The position numbers and the translations under genes were made by a program. 64,000 nucleotides of DNA from Podospora pseudoanserina (lineage: Eukaryota; Ascomycota; Sordariomycetes; Sordariales; Podosporaceae). Below the pieces are notes generated by a model. That model saw nothing but the letters and a program-made list of their open reading frames with translations. It was not told the DNA's origin and ran no database searches. Location of the stretch: contig NW_026946671.1 in NCBI RefSeq assembly GCF_035222485.1, forward strand, positions 868,001-932,000, read 5' to 3'. Shown one piece after another: positions 9,596 to 21,787 of this stretch; the first letter of the stretch is position 1, and each line of letters begins with the position of its first letter.

Positions 9596-11775
9596 ACTTG
9601 GATAGAGTTGATATGGGCTTTTTTTTTTTTTTTTCTGACTGGCGTTGGTTATGGGCCGCGAATGTGTCTGGATGATGGGAACTGGCTATCTGAAGCATAG
9701 TAGTAATTGGGATCTAAATCTTGGTTCGAGTTGTGATCAACTCGGAAAAGAAGTGTAGTGCCGTCGCTGGATGAACTGCATGTATCTCGGATGAATGACT
9801 CGAGTTGCTCAACGTCCCGGTGCTCATTGGGTTGAATAGGATTGTGCTTAGACCTATCAAACGGTGATATCAGCATGAGATGAACTCAATGAGTGATGCA
9901 CTGCAAACCAATATGAGTGAGTCTCAACCAGAGCCATCCTTGTTCCATAGTCCCCGCCACAAGCTCCCACCAGATGATCCTGACTCGGCCTCAAGATCCG
10001 ATATCAACGCCGTTGAGCGTTGCTTTTCACAGCCACTCTCATAAATTATCATGATATGGTTTGTATGAATACCCCCAGATATTTAGAATTAAATTGATGC
10101 TATCGGTTGCAAGCGAGTCCCACGACAACAACCATGCAACGTTCGATTCTCAAAATCCGCTGGAACCTTGATAAACATGGGTCAAGGACCAGGGAAAGAA
10201 ACGTTTGCTTGGCATTCGCGGGCATCTGCCCCACACAGTGATGAGTAAGCGAGCAAAGGGAACCACAGTTACTGCGCAACAACACCTCACCACGGCACAA
10301 TGATTGCAACTTCTATTCGTATTCACCGCCTGTCTGTCATGGTTGACGACGACTTGCGAGAGTCTGAGCGGGCCAGACAAAAGAGGGCAGCCCCATTGTC
10401 AAACAATTGCCAACTCGTGGTTTGGTGGCAGACCAGGCCTGAACCAATCACGAAGCCTCCCGGCACGGGCACACCATCTCAACCACAACCAGCCAAGGGG
10501 GTGGCCCGCCGCCCGCTCGGGAGGCGCTTTGCTTTTTCTTCACCTCGAGCAAGACATCAACAATGCACATCCCAACCACCTCACTCGAGCAGGCCAGCAT
10601 GTGGCTTCCCTGCCTGCTTCCGAGGAAGAGATCTTTGCCATTCACGTCAAAAGATAGCAAAGATAGTGGCGTCCAAGGTGCCTGTATACCAAGCATCGCC
10701 GGCAAGGAGCCAAAAAAGGCCAGGCATTGGTCCCGTCACACGGCTTTCCGCCCACACGCCGCATCTCGTCCTGCCCGAAAGCATCCCACCCTGCTCGATG
10801 CTCGCCGCCGACACACACCACCTTTTTCACAACACCGGCCGAAGACTCGCCGTCATGATTGGCCAATGCTTGGTCAATATGCATCATATAGAGCGGTACC
10901 TTGAATGTTGCCCGTTTACAGCGTAAATCACAGCGCTAGGTGGCTTGCCTTGTCCGTCCTGAGAAAGGATTGCCGCAGCAAATCACAGCTCTCCAAGCCA
11001 ACCTCTCTCGCTTCCAGGAACACACTCTCTCTCAAGAGAGAAGAGCGGTGACCAGCAAACGTCCGAAACGATGTCTTTTAGAGCTTTTCCATGCCAAGCA
11101 ACGCGGCCTCTTCTTGTTTCCGTCTTGTCGTTGCTTGATCCTTCCAGAAGTCTTGCATAGGCCAAAAGCTTATCATTGGATGACAACCATTTAGGTAAGC
11201 AGGATTGAGAAAAGCTCCGAGACAAGAGAGCCTCGTTTTCGAGAGGGGAAAAAGCCGGGTTGATCTGCAGGCAAGTTTTCTGGTTTTGCGTCAAAGTGTG
11301 CGTGTCTCATATGAAAAGAGAAGGTGAGAAAGAAGGAATCTTTGTCCGGACGAACTCTCCTCTCTTTCTGAATGAAAAGGCCCGTCATAAAAAAAAAAAA
11401 AATTCAGATGGCGTAACCCGCATGGACACTGAAAACGTTTGGATTATAGTGTATGCCCAACTCACCCACATGCAGATGGTCAAAAACCCAAAGTTGAGCT
11501 TGGGACGAGCGGGTAACCGCTGGTCCGGCCGCTTTTACCAGCCTCTTGTGACAAGTTGACAGTGACAGATAGCTGTACTAGAGAAGTCAATGACGGTTGA
11601 GCTGACGTCTAGAGGCATATTCGAGCTTGTCACTCAAAGCCCTCTTCACAAGCCAGCCTTTACCAATCCTCTAGGTCATTGGGCACACAGACTCTTTCGA
11701 TTTTCAGGGTCCAACTGCAACACCCGAACTCCTTGCCTCCATACTGACGTACGCACTTTACACTGAACTTGGTTT

Positions 11776-11808
<33 letters not shown>

Positions 11809-14800
11809 GGATCAAATCACGGACATTCTCTTTGCTGACAGTGCCTTACATGAAAGCATGTTTCTGTAAGGTAGAGTTTCAGATCCCGCTGTGCAACCAT
11901 GTCCCCCCCACTCTTTACCAACCTGTTTTGAGAGCTTGCAGCATACTCTATTCATACAGAGCCAGATTCAATTTGTTGTGAAGACGGCTGGGCTGTGTGT
12001 GGAGAGTTGTCGTGCCTCCGCCGCACGCGCTGAATTTGATCCTTTTCTCAGAACGGGAGATCTTGTGCCGCACGCCTGCTGGATGCGCCCCCCTTATTCT
12101 GGAGATTGGACGGGGAAAATATTGGGAGAAACTATTAAAGGGTTGGCATTCTGCCCGGTTTCGATGTTGGGTTATCTATCTTCAGCTTCAGAAAAAGGTT
12201 GGCTTGGGCTAAAGTCTTTTTTGATCTTGGGTTGTTTGGGTAGGCCTCGGTCTGATCGATCTTGAATGTTCAGGAGTGCTTAGCTATAAGCCCCACAAGG
12301 AGACGACGTCAAGGATGGTTGTGGATTTGCAATGAAAATGATGGGGATAGTCGGAAGAATTTAGTGTAGGGCGGAGTACGTCATGATGTTGGTAAAGTCC
12401 AAGAGAGCGATATGAAAAGCGAGCCTCAGATGTGCCTCTCTTGGCAGGTAGGGCTGGCTGTTGGCCGTTGTTGTTATTGGTGTTGTTGTTGTTGGCATTA
12501 TAAAGGGAAAAAGAAAATCGCGAGGCTCTTGTTTATTATGTCTCTCTTTTTCTTCCTCCGCCCACGAGCGGCACTGCACAGAAAGCAAAAGAAAAAGGGG
12601 AACAAAGTTGTTGTTGATGGCCGAACGCGACAGGCGCCACGCCACACCATCGCCGACCCGAGAGGGCCTTCCTTGCTGCATTCAGTCATCATCGTCGTGG
12701 ATGTATAAAACATTATTTTATACATGCAGTGCGAGTGTTTGCAAGTTGCACATGCAACTAGTGAGGCTCATTAAAACCTCCTGCCGTCTCCATGACTTGA
12801 GTTTCCTGATCTGATCTGTGGAGCTTTGCTTGCCCATCAACGGTGGGTGTGGAGAACGGTTTGACTTTCAACACTGTGTTGGCAAAGTGGAAATGAAACG
12901 CGAGGCGCGATTGCCAAAAGAGAGCGTGACTGCAGGTTTTTGAATGGAAAGAGGTTATAGTGTGTACATGCGATGCGACTCTGGAAGAGAGAGCTTGGAA
13001 GATTGCATATGCGAAAGGAAATAATATCGGCGGGATAATATTGAATAATAACCTTAATAAAACAAGAGATAGCAACGGCCGGTGCCTTGTCCACGTTGGG
13101 CAGGTTGGTTCCGTGACTGGGCATTTCCCCAGGCAAACAGACCGCTGACACATTCACATTGCTCTTTGGAGGAAGAGAGGAAGAGAGAGAGACTATCTCT
13201 GCTTAACGGTTTGACCGGAACGAGAAATTGGAACGGGGCGGTGGTCCATCCGGCAATCCACTGGGGCGATGAGGAATAAATTCCGGCTCCATTCCAGTTG
13301 ATCCTCCGGGGCAGTGACTGAGATGGAATAGGATGAACACAGTAGCCAGCAACAGGCAGCGGCTTGAAACATATAAACTGGGAAACTTCTTTCTGTGAGC
13401 ACTTCGTAGTGCAGCTTCTGCAAGGAGACGTGGATGGATTTATGCACAAAAGCCGTGTAGAGTCGCCTCGGTGGGCTCGTCGCAAGGAGATGGGGAAGAC
13501 CCTGGCACCCTTGCACGGCGACATTTGGCCTGCAGCATGGGCCCTGCTAGCGCGCCTTGGGTCAATGCTCGTTCCTCCCTCGCTGGCCAATGGGCGAAGA
13601 TGGGGGGATCAACACATGGCCTGAGGGAACAGAGGAGGAGCTTTGGGTCCGAGGTTTAGGAGGTTGGAAATAGGTGGGGTGAAGACAGACACCGTTTACA
13701 TTGACAGTTTGCGTTGCTGAAACTGAGATCTGAGATTTCATGAATCGAACAGAAAGTCAAGATATACTAATGAGAAACGGTAGTAGTAGGTAATTAGATC
13801 GGATATTGATTTCTTAGTCTGGGTAGGTCAGACTGTACTGTATGAATAGCCGGTGGGTGGAGTGTCTTGGTTCTTGGCCGGCGCCCGATGCACGGAAAGA
13901 GGCCGACTCGTTCCCTCCTGGTTCTGGCGTGCACCGCCGTCCCAAGCCGTTGCCCTGTCTCAACTAGTCGCTGCACGTCTGGCCTCCTCCAGACAGCCCA
14001 CGACAGGAGACACCAGAGGAGAACTTCCCTAGGTTCCTCACACTACACCCAAATCCCATTCCCAAGTCCCCTCTACCCCCAATCCCCCCCTCTATTCCCG
14101 TCCCATCACTCTTTCTTTCCCACCTCACCGAACCGACGACACGCTCCGGCCCCCGATTACGAAATTTCCTTTTTTTTTTTTTCGACACCACGACCTTCGC
14201 CCTTCTGTGCCTCGCCGTGTTTCGAGAAAGCGCCCCTTCCACCCTTTCACCTTTCGATTCGCGTCCGCCTTCTACAAGCTCCCCATCTCGGCCTCTCTCT
14301 CTTTTTTTTTGTCGTTAACGTCCCAACTCGAAATCTCAGTCTCGCTCGCCCGTGTCGTCTCATAGCATCTTGTCTCTGGGCTGTCTGTTTGCTTGTCTAC
14401 TACGCATCTCTTTCGTTCTCGGTTCGCTATTTGTCCTCACGCAGAGACGAACCACACAGAAAAAAAAACATTGACCACGCCGTCTGCTCGGACCAGCTTG
14501 CTCCCAACTCCCATCCGATAATTCTGGCCCTCCCCGATGTCCCGTCTCCAGTAACGGCCGAATTTGCAGTTGTCAGTCGTGACGCGGCACTGCCTCTACC
14601 CCATACTCCTTTCCCTCAACCTGCGACTCCCGACGGGTTGTGACCGGGCTTGAGACCGCCAGACCAGGCAAGAAAGTTCACGGTGACAGTGGGCTTCTTC
14701 TTCAGAGACGGACAACGTCATCTACCTCCCTCTTTGGCCGCCGGGCGACCTTCAGTTCTATAGTGTCACCATCGTTAAAAAAGGTCTTCGTACCACCATA

Positions 14801-14854
14801 CACGGGGCCTCGATTTATTTGAAAAGGCTCCGTTCTTGTCAACGCAATTGGCAG
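9596..14854. other. 5.3-kb gene-free stretch
   Basis: Overlapping frames up to about 260 residues exist on both strands, but none has a domain, codon bias or splice-supported continuation. A (CT)n tract lies at about 11776-11808. From about 14040 to 14420 the plus strand is very C/T-rich, as in fungal promoters and transcription starts, so the BNI4-type transcript probably starts in 14.0-14.5 kb. I see nothing else that can be supported. Confidence 0.5.
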
Positions 14855-15041
14855 GTGAGTTCGATGCTGGGACTTGTCGTCCCCCCCATTGATCAGCACA
14901 ATTGCAAAAAACAACAACGTGGGGGTCACCTTGCCTTTTTCCAGCAAACACACATTTCTGTCCTCAGTTGAGCTACGCACTTTGCCATTGTCTTTTTCCC
15001 GAGCCTCTTGATGAATGGTCTCGCTGACAGACTCCATGCAG
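14855..15041 (+). promoter_or_regulatory. probable 5'UTR intron of BNI4-type gene
   Basis: A strong donor (CAG|GTGAGT at 14855) and an acceptor (GCTGAC branch-like site, then CATGCAG ending at 15041) lie upstream of the ATG at 15183. Splicing would remove 187 nt from the leader. This is inferred from the splice signals only. Confidence 0.4.
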
Positions 15042-15182
15042 AAACCCTGCCTTAATATTTTCGTTCAACCTCGCAATCTGCTTGTCAAAGTTTGAGCACC
15101 GTCGGGCAGCTCATCTCTCCGAGACTTTGAACAAGAACATCCATCTAGTTCTGCCTTGGATCTGAACAGATCTCCAGATATC

Positions 15183-17871
15183 ATGGCCGCACTGGTACAA
15201 GGATATCCACAGCAATCTGGGACAGTCACAATGCTTCAGACCAGACCGGCCTCAGCCTCGGGCATGCTGCCAGTTCAGTCGAATGCGCAATATGCTCAGG
15301 GTGGAGCTCATAGAAATAGTATCCACGGTTTGCCCACAGGAGTGGCTTCTCCTGTGGTGTACCGTGGCGGCTCAGGGTCTGTCCAACCTTATACCTACAC
15401 AGGCACACCCAGCCTTAATCCGACGACACAATGGCAACAGGTCAGGTCACACCGGACATCATCCTCGCCAGCAGTGCCGACTATCCAGACGCTGGACTAT
15501 CTACAGCCTGGTGTGGCCCGCTCCCGGTACGCGGCCAGCAACTCCATGACAAACTTGCCTAGTACGACGTCCATCAGTTTGACGGGTGCCGGGTCTCGGG
15601 ATGATTCAGCCCTGCCGTCATCAGGAACACGCAGAGCCGGTGCGCAGGCATCACAGATGAACGGAACATCGCTGTCGCCACCGATTGCACAGGCGGCGCC
15701 GCGGGTGTCACCGGAAAGATACAGGAGAACTGCGTTGCGGTCTTCTGACTCGGCGGGCTCGGGCCTAGGGAAACAGCCCCAGGAAACGGCAACCGCTGGG
15801 CGTCCAGGCCACACTCGGAGTGCATCGGATCAAAAGCCTGTGATGCTGCGGACTCCCCAGTTGCACCAGATGAACAGGCCAAACAGCTATATCGGCTCCG
15901 TATCTGGGTCGGCGATTGACGACATGGGGTTTGTCCGCGGTCAGGGACAAGAGGAACCCAGAAGAACTCGCAGACGCAGCTTGCCCGCATTGGATTCTGC
16001 CGGTTTTTCCACGCCCTTGACCCCGCCCGAGCTTAAGCAGCCGGAACTACCAAGCCGTCCAGATCGACCAGCATCGGCCAAGGTGGCCGAAAAGAAGAAC
16101 AACAACCCCAACAAAGCTGCCAAAGCTGGAAGCAACAAGGCCGGCGACAGAAACAACAGCAGCGCTACTACTGATGCCCGTCTTGGCAGCTCGGACAGCC
16201 GGTCCTCTGGCCGCAGCGCTGGAAGCAACAATTCCAGAGCTTCCTCTTCTGTAAGTGATTTCTGACCTGCATATCTCGTGGCTGCATTGTCCAATCACAT
16301 GTTATGGCGGCAATGTTGGGGGTTGGATCAACCAGCGCTAATCATCTCCTACCACTTTAGTCGGCCAACCGCAGCGCGAAGGCTTCCAACCCCACCGGAA
16401 ACCCCGCCCCGTCTTCCTCCTCGCCTTCTGAGCAGACGGGCAACAGCCAAGATTATCCCCGGCTGGTCAACATTCCCCCACGAAGTTCATCGTCCGATGC
16501 TGCAACTCCGAAGCGTGCCGTCAATTCGTCTCCCCTTTCCAAGGCAATGGGCACGGAGACTGAGAATGGCGTTTCGGCCGATGCCGCCGACAGCGCGATT
16601 CAGGAGGCCGTGAAGCCGACCACGCCTCGCGTTGAGAGTCCGGCCGCCAGGCAGCTGGCTGCCATCAACGAGAAGGGAGGGAAGCCAAAGAACAAGACAT
16701 CGAGACTTAGGAGAGCCTTCTCCTTTGGCAGCGCGGCAGAGTTCCGGAAAGCGGTACATGCTAACAGCGAAGCCGCCGAGAATGGGCCAGGCAAGCTCCA
16801 GAAGGAGCAGAGCCAGGAGGATGCGTACGAGACGGAACAAGCCCGCATCGCCCAGCGACAAGAAGAGGCTGGCATCGGCAGCAACATCTACGGCGGCAGA
16901 CTCTTCTCGGGATCGACCGATAACCTATCAATCTCATCAACGGCATCCTCGGCTTCGATTATGATTCGGAAGATGGGTCGTGGAATGAAGAAGGGCGGTC
17001 GTTCCCTTGTCGGCCTTTTCCGGCCTAAGTCCATCATTGGTGTGCCGGCCGCCGATGCCAGGATGCCCGAGGCCATGGAAGCTACCGTCTCCATGGTCAA
17101 TGTCGAGGCCGAGCGCGAGCGTGTCAATGTGAACGCCGACCCTCGAACGCAAGCCGGTGGCGGTACCGGCTTCCCCCGTCTCGAGCGAAATTCCATCGAC
17201 GCCGCCAATGTACCCACACTCGAAGCGGACCCACGATCTAGCACAGGCACAGACAGCTCGGCAGCCAGAAAGAGCATTGTTGGCGGTGAGAAGGAACGTG
17301 CCGAGGTCTTGGCTGCTGTCCGAAAGGGCATCTTGAAGAGTACGTTTGTTCTTTTCCGGTGAAGAGGCATGTTGCTAACATTGTTGCTTTAGAAGACCGC
17401 AATGGCTCCGCCAGCCCATCTCCACGCGGTACAGAACCGCCTCATGCTCCTAACGTCACCGATTCCCCTACCTCCAGCGCTCCCAGCACCCCCAATGATG
17501 AGCAGCAAGGACACAGACGGACTGCGCCTGTCGCCATTGGCAGTGAGGATTACTTTGTTTCGGCCCTCCGTCTCCGCCAGGACACCAAGAGCGCGCCCGG
17601 AACCCCTCAGGGCAGCCTGAAGCGCAACGCCACCTTCAGCCCCCGCATCATCACCTTTGAGACATGGCCGAGCGGGGAGTACGATCGCCGTGGTGACATC
17701 GCGACGTGCAACCGCCTGACGCCAATGCTTGCTCAGCAGATCAAGGAAGAGCTGAACACATTCAAGATGGTGGGTCTCCTACTGATAATTCGAGCGATGC
17801 ATGAGATGCTAACAACCAACCAGGAGATGGAGGTTCACGAAAACTCCAAGATTTACACGCATTTCTTCTAA
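15183..17871 (+). CDS. BNI4: BNI4-like septum / chitin synthase scaffold
   Basis: Four exons (15183-16250, 16361-17339, 17393-17769, 17824-17871) give 823 residues. Most of the protein is disordered and Ser/Ala/Asn-rich. The C-terminus is the conserved part: KGILKK, SPRIITFETWPSGEYDRRGDIATC and LTPMLAQQIKEELNTFKM followed by EMEVHENSKIYTHFF, which I recognise as the Bni4 tail. In yeast Bni4 binds septins and protein phosphatase Glc7 and brings chitin synthase III to the bud neck; the filamentous-fungus homologue should work at septa. The basic region GRGMKKGGRSLVGLFRPKS (about residue 565) could bind membrane. All introns have GT..AG ends; the last (17770-17823, 54 bp) has no stop and keeps frame, so retention would insert 18 residues just before the final 15. 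The start is the ATG at 15183, the first in this frame. Confidence 0.7.
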
Positions 17872-19405
17872 TGATTCAAGACGAATGGCCCGCACCCCTT
17901 TCAAGCACAGCAGCACCTCTCTCGGCTCGATTCTCTTTTTTCTGCACCAAGGGCGGCGAAGACGACCTCCCGTCGTGTATTTGACCAAAGGATTTGCACA
18001 ATTCCCAGGCGTTTTTTTCTCTCATGGGACAAAGCATAGTAAGGTGTCATGGCGTTGATTTAAGTCTTTTTTTTCTTGTTCTCACATTGATCTCGACAAA
18101 CTTTTTTGTTTCTCTTTATTTCCGTCTAGAATCTGGCACACAGCAGCACAGCGAAATTTAATTACAAGCGGGGTATGGAGGTGAATACGGCCACGGGTTC
18201 ACCTTGATCCTTTTTCTTATTTTCCTAAACGAAATTATGTTTCTGGTTCATTCAACGAAGTGGGGAGATGTGTGCGTGTGTGCGTACGTGGTTGAGAGTT
18301 GAGTACTGTCTGTCAGCGAAAGCGAAGCGAATTGTATCTTTAACAAGCAGAGATGTGGCTAGAGGTGTAAGGGTTGATGGGTGATGAGTGATGTTGAAAG
18401 ACAGAAAACAGCGTGAAGTTTTTTAATAGATGTGTCTGGTGTTTTGACCGGGGAATGGTGTTGTGAGGAGGGGGAGTGGCGTGATGTTGTGGTGGTGGTG
18501 GTGGTGAACTATGGAGGGAGTTGAACAACAACAGGGACGAAAGAGACGACGATGAAGAGGAACAACTACAACAACATCAACAACACAAACAAAACACAAA
18601 GCAAGTAAGGGGAGAAAAAGGCAACAAGACGTAATGGTGATGGTGGTGTGGTGGTGATGGTGGGTGGAGGTGATTTTTTTGTCAATTCGGCATTCAGAGA
18701 CAAGTTCAAAAATACATATATCATTTTTTTTTCTTTTCTTTTGCGCTTTTTGGGGGATGTTTGATAGTTGAGGTGTATCTTGTGTGAAGTTGCGGAATGG
18801 GGGAGGATGATGATGGTGAGGGAGTGGGGGTAATTCTACTGGGTGTGGTGGTGGTGTAAAGTAGATAGATATTATTGTCGAGTTGGAATGGGATATATGG
18901 GTTTACAAGCTTGACGAGTAGTGGTTGTGATGTGTTATCATCAGCTTAATATTTGGTATATGCGAGGCCGTTATAGATGTGCTGTATGCACGGCGCAACC
19001 GAGCCGGGCCAAGGTGGGAACTAGTTTCCTGAAGTTTACGAATGGAAACTGGCCGTTGGATGATGACCTGCCTTGCTTTTTGGCTGGCGGTGCTTTTGGC
19101 TAACGGTCGCGAACCTTGCAGTAGCTTGGGGCTGAAGAGTGGGATGAGGGGATGGGGATGGGGAAGATCGAGATGGGATTTGTTTCTATTGGGTTCTACG
19201 GGGACAAAAAGAAACAACAGAAGAAGAAGAATTCTGTCGATGGTGTGCAGGTGATCACGACCCGAGTTGGGGATATCCGGTATCTTTCACATGTATGATG
19301 ATTGTCCCTCTGCAGCAGCAAACGACCGAGCCCCGTCCGTGTTAGAATGTGTAGGCAAACCACTTTACGGGAGTGGGCTGGTCAAGTGGTGTCATAGATC
19401 GCCAG

Positions 19406-19410
<5 letters not shown>

Positions 19411-19436
<26 letters not shown>
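19411..19436. repeat. (AT)n microsatellite
   Basis: Thirteen AT units in a row. Similar runs occur near 38506-38522 and 46736-46752. Confidence 0.95.
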
Positions 19437-19439
<3 letters not shown>

Positions 19440-19861
19440 CTGCATGAATAGTCATTCTCGTATGCAGGACCACACTACCACTTCGGCGTCCTCCCACTCC
19501 CCGCGTGTCCGTTGCGTCCGGTTCTCCGTATGGGGGTTGGTTCGTCTGTGAAATACGAACTTTTTTTTTTTTTAATGATCTGCCTGCGCACAAGTGTGAA
19601 GAAAGGGTTTGTGGGGGTGGGTGCCGTGCGTTCAGGGGTCTTGAAGGAGGGACAGTGTGAGTTTGGGGAGGAGCTAACTGTGCTTGGGGCCTCGAGAAGT
19701 GCATAGGCCAATCAGACGCGGCGCGCAAAGAAGTGTGGGTTCAGCCTTGCAGGGCTGGCTGGGTGAGAAAGGCTGAGATAATGGGATTTTTTTTTTGTTT
19801 TTTTTTTTTTTTTGGAGGGGTTGCGGATTTGCGATTACAACGAAAATTGAAGGGAAGATTT

Positions 19862-19863
<2 letters not shown>

Positions 19864-19896
<33 letters not shown>
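19864..19896 (+). repeat. (GAC)11 microsatellite
   Basis: Eleven GAC units in the DUS1 leader. In the DUS1 frame they read as poly-Thr, in the neighbouring frame as poly-Asp. Confidence 0.95.
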
Positions 19897-20044
19897 AACG
19901 ACGGAAAAGGTGAACTTGGGAAGGGAAAAAATCGTGGCGTTATTTACTTTGGGAAGAAGGCTCCTCCACGCCGCTGGTGGTAGAGGTGGTACCTCGCAGG
20001 CTGGTTCTTCTTTCTTCTTTGGCAGCAGAGGGTTGTACTCGACC

Positions 20045-21724
20045 ATGGCGACGGCTCCGACAACAGATGCCCCAGCGGCGGCGACGGTGAAGAAGTTGCA
20101 CGGGAGGGAGTTCTACGAGAGTATCGGGTCGCCAAAGTATATCCTCGCGCCAATGGTTGATCAGTCCGAATTTGTACGCCCTCCCTTCGCTGCTCATGAC
20201 TGATTTTTGGCTGACGTGATGGTTTTTTGCTTCCAGGCCTGGCGTATGCTCTCCCGCTCATTCATGCCCCCCGAGCTGCAGTCAAAACTCCTCGCCTACA
20301 CCCCCATGTTCCACGCCCGATTGTTCTCCCAAGACGCTCCGAAGCCACCCTACAACAAATACCGCGACTCGCACTTCCAGTGCGTCCTCCCCAAAGACCC
20401 CGCCACCCTCTGGCTCGACGGCAACCCCCTTGTCGGCGACAGGCCGCTGTTTGTACAATTCTGCGCCAACGACCCCCAGCACTTGCTGGCTGCTGCCTTA
20501 AAAGTCGCCCCCTACTGCGACGCGGTAGACCTCAACCTCGGCTGCCCGCAAGGTATCGCCAAAAAGGGGCACTACGGCAGTTTCTTGCAGGAGGATCAGG
20601 AGTTGATTTATAGGTTGATCAACACCCTTCACGAGAATCTTCCCATCCCAGTAACGGCCAAGATTAGGATTTTGGAAACAAAGGAGAAGACGCTGGAGTA
20701 CGCAAAGAATGTGTTGAGTGCCGGGGCGAGTATATTGACTGTTCACGGGAGGAGGAGGGAGCAGAAGAGCCATTTGACGGGGGTGGCGGATTGGGAGTAT
20801 ATTCGGTATTTGAGGGATAACCTACCGGCGGAGACGGTCATTTTTGCGAACGGGAATGTTCTGGAGCACGGGGATATCGAGGAGTGTATTGCTGCTACGG
20901 GGGCGGATGGGGTTATGTCTGCTGAGGGGAACTTGTCTAACCCGGCGATTTTTGCGCCTGAGCCTCAGCCGGGGGCGTTTGAGGATGAGTTCTGGAGGGG
21001 GAGGGATGGGAAGGGGGGATGGAGGGTTGATGCTGTTTTTAGACGGTATCTGGATATTTTACACAAGTATGTGAAGGGGGGTGAGCCACCGGCGAGGAGG
21101 CCATTGTTTGTACCTGGGAAGGGGATGGATACGGAGTGGATGAAGGAGGAGATTGTGATCCCGCCGAAAAAGGGGTCGAAATCAGAGGCATTCGGTAACC
21201 CCAACTATGGTGCCCTTCAGGCGCACATGTTCCACCTCTTACGGCACTTTGTCTCAAAGCACCATGATGTAAGAGATGCATTGGCTAGGGCGAGGTTAGG
21301 AGAGTTGGAGCAGTTTGAGGGGATATACAAGATGGTTGAGAAGAAGGTTGCGGAGGGACTCATCGAGTACGAGGAGACGGATGGGAAGTCGATGGAGGAT
21401 CCTGCGGAGGAAGAGAGGTTAAAGAAGCTGGTGGAGGAGATGGGTCCGGCGGAGACGAGCGCGACGGCTATTTTGAGGTGTAAGAGGCCTTGGTGGTGTG
21501 TGCAGCCTATCATTCGGCCGTTGCCCAAGGAGGCGATGGCTAGAGGTGCGATTCAGCCGGGGAAGAAGGATAAGAAGCGGGTAGCGGAGGAGGAGGCCAA
21601 CGGCGGTGAGAAGAGGGTGAAGGGCGATGAGACAAAAGGGGGGGATGCTAAGGTGGTAGAGGCCGTGAAAGAGGAGCTGGAGAAGCAAACGGAGTTCCAA
21701 ACGAGCGAGCTTGTTAGCGGCTGA
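20045..21724 (+). CDS. DUS1: tRNA-dihydrouridine synthase (Dus1 type)
   Basis: An FMN-dependent enzyme that reduces uridine to dihydrouridine in the D-loop of tRNA (positions 16/17 for Dus1). Exons 20045-20173 and 20237-21724 give 538 residues; the 63-bp intron falls after the FMN-site start ILAPMVDQSEF and exon 2 resumes with AWRMLSRSF. Further family marks are PMFHARLF, PLFVQFCAND, the catalytic-Cys loop LNLGCPQGIAKKGHYG, PVTAKIRI, LTVHGRRREQ and the phosphate-binding FANGNV / GVMSAEGNL. After the barrel and helical domain the protein ends in a Lys/Glu-rich tail of about 70 residues. The ATG at 20045 (GACCATGG) is a good start and fits the family N-terminus; an in-frame extension upstream is discussed in the findings. 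The gene ends 63 bp from the stop of the convergent HET gene. Confidence 0.95.
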
Positions 21725-21787
21725 AATTTCGAGGGAATATAGATGAATAAATGATCATTACTGCAAACTGGGCTGGGTGTGGGTTCT

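Larger units (their letters stand above)
17872..20044. other. gene-free stretch with simple repeats
   Basis: The 3' region of the BNI4-type gene, then the 5' region of DUS1. GTGGTG-type runs lie at 18490-18510 and 18640-18665, a (TA)n run at 19411-19436, long T runs near 19560 and 19790-19815, and a (GAC)11 run at 19864-19896. No convincing gene. The part from 19781 is open in frame with DUS1 (see findings). Confidence 0.5.

Noticed and set aside
10300-10926. 208-codon open frame, plus strand, in the 9.6-15 kb gap
   Set aside because: Several overlapping frames on both strands are open over the same bases, and the translation has no domain or normal composition; it looks like chance in GC-rich DNA.
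13867-14643. 258-codon open frame, plus strand
   Set aside because: It lies in the C/T-rich promoter and leader of the BNI4-type gene; the Pro/Ser/Leu/Phe-rich translation reflects the pyrimidine bias.
18903-19254. Frames of 70-104 codons on both strands after the BNI4-type gene
   Set aside because: No domain, opposite frames overlap, and the region is full of simple repeats.
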